Assembly: GCA_014382535.1 (NCBI GenBank)
Contig: JACNJN010000110.1
Coordinates: 1-48,661 of the forward strand
Direction of reading: 5' to 3'
Source of the DNA: Candidatus Desulfolinea nitratireducens
GTDB taxonomy: Bacteria; Chloroflexota; Anaerolineae; Anaerolineales; Villigracilaceae
DNA: 48,661 nucleotides
The notes below the pieces were generated by a model. The model saw only the letters and a program-made list of their open reading frames with translations. It was not told the origin of the DNA and made no database searches. The translations under genes and the position numbers were made by a program. Each line of letters starts with the position of its first letter. The first letter of the stretch is position 1. Of the stretch, positions 43,968-48,661 are shown piece after piece.

Positions 43968-45173
43968 ATGGATGATTATAAACAGGTGATCCAAAAAAGA
44001 ATCATTGACCAGGAGTCCTTTATGCGCGCCGTGTTCAGCGGAAAGCAAAAGGGAACATCTGTGCAATGGGTCAAAGTGACCGTGCGCCCGGTCGAGATTA
44101 AGGGTGAGTTCAACTTGCAATTCTCGTATTTCGACGAGAAGAAAGACATCACCAAAAATTATCCATTGGCAGAGGCTGTGCATAAAGTAAACGGACTATT
44201 AGCGCTCCCGTTTCGAAATCTTTTTGTGGAGAGCAACGCGGGCAATGTGCAGGTCAACTTTTCCAAAAAGGGAAAAGCCCTCGTCAAGGAATCAAAATCT
44301 GCCGCCGCGCCGACTCCGCCCAATCTTGCGCACGATCGCGATAAGCCCAGATTGCTCTCCGATGAAAACGCGCGTCCGTTTTTGCAGATGGTCGGCATTA
44401 TGACTCAGGATGGCAGGATCAGGGCCGATATGCAACGCAAGTACAAACAGATCAACGAGTTCCTGCGTTTATTGGACGAAACCGCCTCTTTCGAAGCCTG
44501 GAGCGGGGAGCCCATCCACATCACTGACTTTGGCTGTGGCAATGCCTACTTAACCTTCGCTATATACTTTTATCTGCACGACATTCTGAAGCTCAAAACA
44601 CACGTCACTGGGGTTGACGTCAATGCCGATTTGATCGAACGCCATCAGAAAAAAGTTGAATCTTTGGGTTGGGAGCAACTGTCCTTTCAGGTGAACCGTA
44701 TCACAGATTATCAACCTGACATCTCCCCCGACATCGTCATTGCCCTGCACGCCTGCGACACCGCCACTGACGACGCGCTTGCGAAAGGCATTCAATGGGG
44801 CAGCAAGGTCATTGTCTGTGCGCCGTGTTGCCAGCATGAATTGCAAGAGCAGTTATCAAAATTCCCTGTGCCTGACCAAATGTTGCCTGTTTTTCAAGAC
44901 GGCATCTTATCTGAACGAATGGGAGATATTCTGACAGACACCTTCCGCGCCACCATCTTGCGCATCATGGGCTACCGCACAGACGTGGTGCAATTTGTCC
45001 CCATTGAACATACTGCCAAGAACCTGATGATCCGCTGCCTGAAGACAACGCAAACGGGGAACAAACGCTGGGTGGATGAATACCGAAAGCTGAAATCGTT
45101 TTGGAAAGTTACGCCATACCTTGAACGCCTGCTGGGCAAAAATCACGCTCAATATTTTACAGAAAGCAATTGA
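43968..45173 (+). CDS. Class I SAM-dependent methyltransferase (Methyltransf_32-like)
   Basis: A 401-residue protein. The N-terminal ~150 residues are a distinct domain (FMRAVFSGKQKGTSVQWVKV). The methyltransferase core follows with motif I ITDFGCGNAYLTFAIYFYLH, motif II (HVTGVDVNADLIERH), and VIALHACDTATDDALAKGIQ, then VCAPCCQHELQEQL. The HACDTATDDAL/PCCQHEL pair is typical of the METTL25/Methyltransf_32 group. Substrate not known (RNA or protein). It stands alone, divergent from the sigma operon. Confidence 0.87.
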   Translation: MDDYKQVIQKRIIDQESFMRAVFSGKQKGTSVQWVKVTVRPVEIKGEFNLQFSYFDEKKDITKNYPLAEAVHKVNGLLALPFRNLFVESNAGNVQVNFSKKGKALVKESKSAAAPTPPNLAHDRDKPRLLSDENARPFLQMVGIMTQDGRIRADMQRKYKQINEFLRLLDETASFEAWSGEPIHITDFGCGNAYLTFAIYFYLHDILKLKTHVTGVDVNADLIERHQKKVESLGWEQLSFQVNRITDYQPDISPDIVIALHACDTATDDALAKGIQWGSKVIVCAPCCQHELQEQLSKFPVPDQMLPVFQDGILSERMGDILTDTFRATILRIMGYRTDVVQFVPIEHTAKNLMIRCLKTTQTGNKRWVDEYRKLKSFWKVTPYLERLLGKNHAQYFTESN

Positions 45174-45211
45174 AATCCAAGAGATTAGTATTCTTTAGGA
45201 AGAAGGCAATC

Positions 45212-45607
45212 TCAGTTTTTTATTTTCCGTGCTCTTGTAAAAAACCACCAGATTCCCCGCCAGATGATCATCCCAAACGCAGAAGTGGCGGCCAGCACCA
45301 GGACAAAGACCGGCAGAATAGGTACACCACCAAGCATCAGGCTCCGAAATAGACCAGCCAGTGGTGCAGCGAGGATTCCAGCCCAACCCGCCCGCCAAAG
45401 CTGGCGAAAGTTGGAATAAATTTCAGAGCGGTACAGACCCAGCCAGGGGGCGATCAGCAGCCAGGCCAAAAGTGTGGGGAAAAAAGTTGCGGCGAGACGC
45501 AACAGTGGTGCAGTCAGCAGTGTCTCATGGCTTAGAAATCCGATCACAGTGATTAATCCAACTGCCAGCGTATCTCCCAGCAAAAGAAAAGTAGTTTTCT
45601 TTTTCAT
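45212..45607 (-). CDS. DUF3054 family membrane protein
   Basis: A 131-residue protein with four hydrophobic helices (LLGDTLAVGLITVIGFLSHE, ATFFPTLLAWLLIAPWLGLY, ILAAPLAGLFRSLMLGGVPI, VFVLVLAATSAFGMIIWRGI). The pattern, including D in the first helix and RLAATFFPTLLAW, fits DUF3054, a family of unknown function. It starts 3 bp after the lysS stop and is probably expressed with it. Confidence 0.8.
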   Translation of the reverse strand: MKKKTTFLLLGDTLAVGLITVIGFLSHETLLTAPLLRLAATFFPTLLAWLLIAPWLGLYRSEIYSNFRQLWRAGWAGILAAPLAGLFRSLMLGGVPILPVFVLVLAATSAFGMIIWRGIWWFFTRARKIKN

Positions 45608-45610
45608 TGA

Positions 45611-47122
45611 TTATTCTTCCGCTCTCAAATGGGGGAAGAGCAACACTTCGCGAATGCTATGCTTATCTGTCAGCAGCATTACCAGCCGATCCACACCCAT
45701 CCCAAAGCCACCGTTTGGAGGCATCCCATAACGCATGGCGCGGAGATAATCATCATCCATCGGATGACGTTCCTCATCATCATCTGCATAATCACGCCCC
45801 ATTTCGAGGAAGCGGGCTTCCTGATCGAGAGGGTCGTTCAACTCGGTAAAGGCATTGCACAATTCCATCCCCGCTACAAAACCTTCAAAACGTTCCACTG
45901 TTTGTGGATCGCCGGGGATGGCTTTCGCCAGCGGCGAAATCTCACGCGGATAGTTATAAAGGAAGGTCGGCTGGATCATCTTGGGTTCAAGGAATTCGTC
46001 CACCATCCAGCCAATCAATTTGCCACGTGGCGCATCGTTGGGATGTTCGATATTTTTTTCATTCAAGGCCGTATGCAAAGAAGCATTATCGCGGCATTCA
46101 TTGATATCCACACCACAAGCATCCAATAATCCCTGGCGCATTTCCAGGCGATTCCACGGAGGGGTGAAATCAATTTCATTCCCCTGATAGGTGACCTTCA
46201 TTGATCCGGTCGCCTTCTCAGCTGCATAGGACACCATCTGCTCAGTCAGTTCCATCACCTGCAAATAATCAGCATAGGCCCAATAAAATTCCAATTGGGT
46301 AAATTCCGGATTATGTTTATAAGAAACACCCTCGTTGCGGAAGTCGCGGCCTATTTCGTAAACACGCTCCAGATTACCAACAAGAAGACGCTTCAAATAT
46401 AATTCAAAGGAAATTCGTAAATATAGATCCTGCTTAAGCTGGTTATGATGAGTAACAAAGGGCTGGGCTGCTGCGCCACCATAGATCGGTTGCAGAATCG
46501 GCGTTTCCACTTCAAGAAAATCCTGTTCATCCAGGAATTCGCGCAAGGCACGCGTAATCGCAGCGCGCTTACGAAATGTTTCCCGTGTAGCAAGGTTGAC
46601 AGCCAAGTCTGCGTAACGTTGGCGGGCGCGCAATTGCGAATCTTCCAGTGCGGCGTGGCGAACTACTGTCCCGTCTTCAAGGGTCTCATCTTTCGCGGCA
46701 GGAAGTGGGGTCACGGCTTTGGCAAGCAACTTGAAGTCGCTAACTTGCAACGTCACCTCGCCTGTGCGGGTACGGAACATCTTCCCCTCGGCCTCAATAA
46801 AATCACCCAGATCGAACATCTTGACAAAGAAATCCAATTTCTCCTTGCCCAAATCATTGGTCCGCAAAAATAGCTGGATACGTCCCGCACCATCTTCAAT
46901 ATGTGCAAAGGTGATCTTACCCATATTGCGTGTGGCCCGAAGTCGACCGGTCAGGATCGCTTCAATCTCCTTTTCACTTGCTTCCGCACTTTCAAAGGCT
47001 GCGATAGCCTCAACGCTGGTATGCGTCCGCCTGGCGCGGGTTGGATACGTTTCGATCCCCTCTGCGCGTAAGATCTCGATCTTATCGAGACGAACCTGCT
47101 CAAGAGATGAATATTCGGTCAT
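45611..47122 (-). CDS. lysS: Lysyl-tRNA synthetase, class II
   Basis: About 503 residues from ATG 47122 ([20 protein letters not shown]), with AGAGGAAATCC just upstream; the longer frame to 47191 runs into the MITE and is rejected. The N-terminal OB fold binds the tRNA anticodon. Catalytic motif 2 ([20 protein letters not shown]) and motif 3 ([16 protein letters not shown]) of class IIb are intact. It attaches lysine to tRNA-Lys. DUF3054 follows within 3 bp and greA lies upstream, separated by a terminator and a MITE. Confidence 0.96.
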   Translation of the reverse strand: MTEYSSLEQVRLDKIEILRAEGIETYPTRARRTHTSVEAIAAFESAEASEKEIEAILTGRLRATRNMGKITFAHIEDGAGRIQLFLRTNDLGKEKLDFFVKMFDLGDFIEAEGKMFRTRTGEVTLQVSDFKLLAKAVTPLPAAKDETLEDGTVVRHAALEDSQLRARQRYADLAVNLATRETFRKRAAITRALREFLDEQDFLEVETPILQPIYGGAAAQPFVTHHNQLKQDLYLRISFELYLKRLLVGNLERVYEIGRDFRNEGVSYKHNPEFTQLEFYWAYADYLQVMELTEQMVSYAAEKATGSMKVTYQGNEIDFTPPWNRLEMRQGLLDACGVDINECRDNASLHTALNEKNIEHPNDAPRGKLIGWMVDEFLEPKMIQPTFLYNYPREISPLAKAIPGDPQTVERFEGFVAGMELCNAFTELNDPLDQEARFLEMGRDYADDDEERHPMDDDYLRAMRYGMPPNGGFGMGVDRLVMLLTDKHSIREVLLFPHLRAEE

Positions 47123-47158
47123 TGGATTTCCTCTTTGTGATTGCAAATATCCTCTATC

Positions 47159-47266
47159 GGACTTACGTATAACACCTTTTTCTAGCAGCAATGCACTGTG
47201 TTGCTACCAAGCTACAGTCCCCCAACACAGAGCATTGGGAGAAGGGTTTTAGAAATGTGTAAGTCC
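47159..47266. repeat. MITE-like palindromic repeat, copy 2
   Basis: 108 bp with terminal inverted repeats GGACTTAC/GTAAGTCC. Reverse-complemented it aligns with copy 1 at 18433: GGACTTAC(A)CATTT, TCCCAATGCTCTG, GTTGGGG, TGTAG, GAAAAAGGT. It sits between the greA terminator and lysS and extends to 37 bp from the lysS start. Confidence 0.85.
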
Positions 47267-47275
47267 TATGGTAAT

Positions 47276-47317
47276 AAAAAAACCCCGCGTCCTGCCATTC
47301 AGCACAGAGGCGCGGGG
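47276..47317 (-). terminator. Intrinsic terminator of greA
   Basis: On the minus strand CCCCGCGCCT, a loop, AGGACGCGGGG, then seven or more T (stem 47283-47317). It lies about 20 bp after the greA stop. Confidence 0.88.
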
Positions 47318-47337
47318 CAGAAATTAAAAAACCCTGA

Positions 47338-47808
47338 TCATTTAACGGTGGTAATCCGAAATTTCAAATTTCCATCTGGAGCTTCGATTTCAATATCATC
47401 ACCGGCCTTATGACCCAGTACTGCTTTGCCAATTGGGGATTCATTGGAAATCATCCCATTGCGCGGATTTGCTTCTGCTGCACCTACGATGATGTATTTA
47501 TCCGAGCGTTTTTCGCCATCTTCACGAAGATAAATTGTTGAGCCAACCTGGACAAAACCATTATTTTCAGTATCCGCATCGCCAATGATATGTGCATTCG
47601 CAAGGATCATTTTGAGTTCCTGAATACGGCCTTCCACAAAGGCTTGTTCATTTTTGGCTGATTCATATTCAGCATTTTCAATCAAGTCGCCGCCTTCCAT
47701 TGCTTCGCGGAGGCGATCTGCAACTTCTTTGCGCTTACCCGAGCGTAAATCATCAAGCTCTTTTTGAAGTTTGATATAACCATCTTTGGTTAAAAATGAG
47801 GTAGGCAT
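47338..47808 (-). CDS. greA: Transcription elongation factor GreA
   Basis: A 156-residue GreA. The N-terminal coiled coil (about 1-75) has the acidic tip GDLIENAEYESAK with the Asp and Glu that stimulate transcript cleavage by backtracked RNA polymerase. The C-terminal FKBP-like domain includes ISNESPIGKAVLGHKAGDDI. Length is usual for the family. AGGAAATATG gives the ribosome binding site. It is followed by its own terminator. Confidence 0.96.
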   Translation of the reverse strand: MPTSFLTKDGYIKLQKELDDLRSGKRKEVADRLREAMEGGDLIENAEYESAKNEQAFVEGRIQELKMILANAHIIGDADTENNGFVQVGSTIYLREDGEKRSDKYIIVGAAEANPRNGMISNESPIGKAVLGHKAGDDIEIEAPDGNLKFRITTVK

Positions 47809-47950
47809 ATTTCCTTCCTGTCGTTCTATATATTTTTGTATATAGACGATTATTGCACCCTAAGTAAACTAAGCAAGGATGCAACAATAAAATAATAAAA
47901 ACTATTTAATGCCGACAATATATCATGTTTTTTTGGCGAACACAATCCCC

Positions 47951-48661
47951 TTATGGAGTTTGTGTTGATGCTGGTGCGGCGCCGGTCCATGAGAATACTC
48001 GTTCTTTACTCATCGCACCCGCAGATTCCCAAATTGGTTCTCCCTGGTCATCTGCACCAAATTGCCGGACAGTGGTAACGTTCCAGCGCATAACATGAGG
48101 TAAGCTATCTTTGGGGCGGAAGGATACGGGGACAATGAATTTTGTATCAGTCACATAATTAATTAGCTTACGCCCTTCACCTTCAGTGACATCTTCAACG
48201 GAGACCTGATAAACCTCATTATCACGCAGAGCGCCGATAGAAGCCCATTGTAAGGTGACGACATCATTTGCCAGGGTGAAGGATGCTCCATCCGTAGGCA
48301 GGAGCAAATTGGGGGCGGGGTAGGGGGGCGGAGTTGTTGGGGTCGGGGTGGGTCCTGGGGTGGCAGCGCGCATACAAAGCGGAATTTGAATTTGCATCGC
48401 CAGGAAAACGGTGTCTGTGCTCAGTCCATTGAAGGCTTTGATCGCCTCTTGTGGTACGGCGTAATTCGCCGCAATGCTGGAAAGGGTATCGTTCTCCTGA
48501 ACAGTGATGACAACTTTTTCACAGGCTTGCTCGGTTGCCGCAGCTCCTTCCAAAGTTGGTGGAGGAGGGGGCGAAGCCGTAGGTGTCGGAAAGGGAATCT
48601 GCAATACTTGCCCGATCGTCAGAGCATTACAAGATGCAGGGAGGTTGTTCAAAATGATGAT
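47951..48661 (-). CDS. LysM-repeat cell-wall-binding protein, partial
   Basis: The frame is open to the window edge, so the N-terminus is missing; the in-frame TTG at 48652 is not the real start. It begins within one LysM repeat (LNNLPASCNALTIGQVLQIP), has a Pro/Thr linker, then a second LysM (VQENDTLSSIAANYAVPQEA), another Pro/Thr linker, and a fibronectin/Ig-like C-terminal domain (VVTLQWASIGALRDNEVYQV). LysM binds peptidoglycan or chitin-type glycans, so the protein is exported. Confidence 0.85.
   Translation of the reverse strand: MIILNNLPASCNALTIGQVLQIPFPTPTASPPPPPTLEGAAATEQACEKVVITVQENDTLSSIAANYAVPQEAIKAFNGLSTDTVFLAMQIQIPLCMRAATPGPTPTPTTPPPYPAPNLLLPTDGASFTLANDVVTLQWASIGALRDNEVYQVSVEDVTEGEGRKLINYVTDTKFIVPVSFRPKDSLPHVMRWNVTTVRQFGADDQGEPIWESAGAMSKERVFSWTGAAPASTQTP

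Noticed and set aside
1-48661. tRNA, rRNA, prophage or complete defence island
   Set aside because: No cloverleaf or rRNA motifs, phage structural genes or known multi-gene defence systems were seen; the nucleotidyltransferase pair is the only defence-like unit.

Overview
The window looks like a chromosomal segment of a Chloroflexota bacterium, most likely class Anaerolineae. The reasons are an ECF sigma factor next to a DUF5667-type protein, lipoproteins with NBR1-like Ig plus CAP domains, a beta-prime RNA polymerase subunit with a long N-terminal coiled-coil insertion, and a gyrase A with a lysine-rich tail. This assignment is inferred from gene content only. About 43 genes are credible. 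I see no rRNA, tRNA or CRISPR array.

Layout. 1-3.9 kb: ECF sigma factor, a membrane protein with a long Asp/Asn/Ser repeat tail, and a polytopic GT-C-like membrane protein. 4.0-7.4 kb: a scarred region with an IS1634-like insertion sequence, a gene chimera (luciferase-like oxidoreductase joined to the end of an EamA transporter) and an RHS fragment. 7.4-10.8 kb: a small-protein/nucleotidyltransferase pair, a beta-propeller lipoprotein, a transglutaminase-like gene split at a G run, and a PH-like protein. 11.1-21.3 kb: a long co-directional block with a PfkB kinase, ParA, ParB, two histidine kinases, a response regulator, a small conserved protein, a CpaF-type secretion ATPase, a double-HTH regulator, a TPR protein, a GNAT and a V4R protein. 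21.4-25.3 kb: lipase-like hydrolase, DsbA-like protein, DUF554, PduO-type cobalamin adenosyltransferase and a HET-C/phospholipase C-like protein. 25.4-26.1 kb: a REP-associated (RAYT) transposase flanked by, and containing, related hairpins.

26.1-33.4 kb: gyrA and rpoC on the minus strand, with a structured palindromic element between them and no rpoB beside rpoC. 33.6-37.0 kb: creatininase-like protein, CAP lipoprotein, a membrane protein and a NYN-domain protein with a structured leader RNA. 37.1-43.9 kb (minus): priA carrying three apparent in-frame repeat insertions, a CNNM/CorC-type protein, a MEMO-like protein, a Nudix hydrolase, an anti-sigma factor and an ECF sigma factor. 44-48.7 kb: a methyltransferase, DUF3054, lysS, greA and a LysM protein that runs off the end.

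Two themes run across the window. First, many short mobile or palindromic repeats (a ~100-bp MITE pair, REP-like hairpins, a 172-bp TIR element, palindromes inside priA) have moved into intergenic and even coding DNA. Second, several genes have a TATAAT-like -10 box only 6-7 nt before the start codon, which suggests leaderless transcripts. The most promising candidates for undescribed biology are the NYN-domain gene with its promoter-proximal structured RNA, the c-di-GMP-motif histidine kinase/CpaF signalling block, the small-protein/nucleotidyltransferase pair, and the repeats inserted in frame in priA and the RAYT gene.
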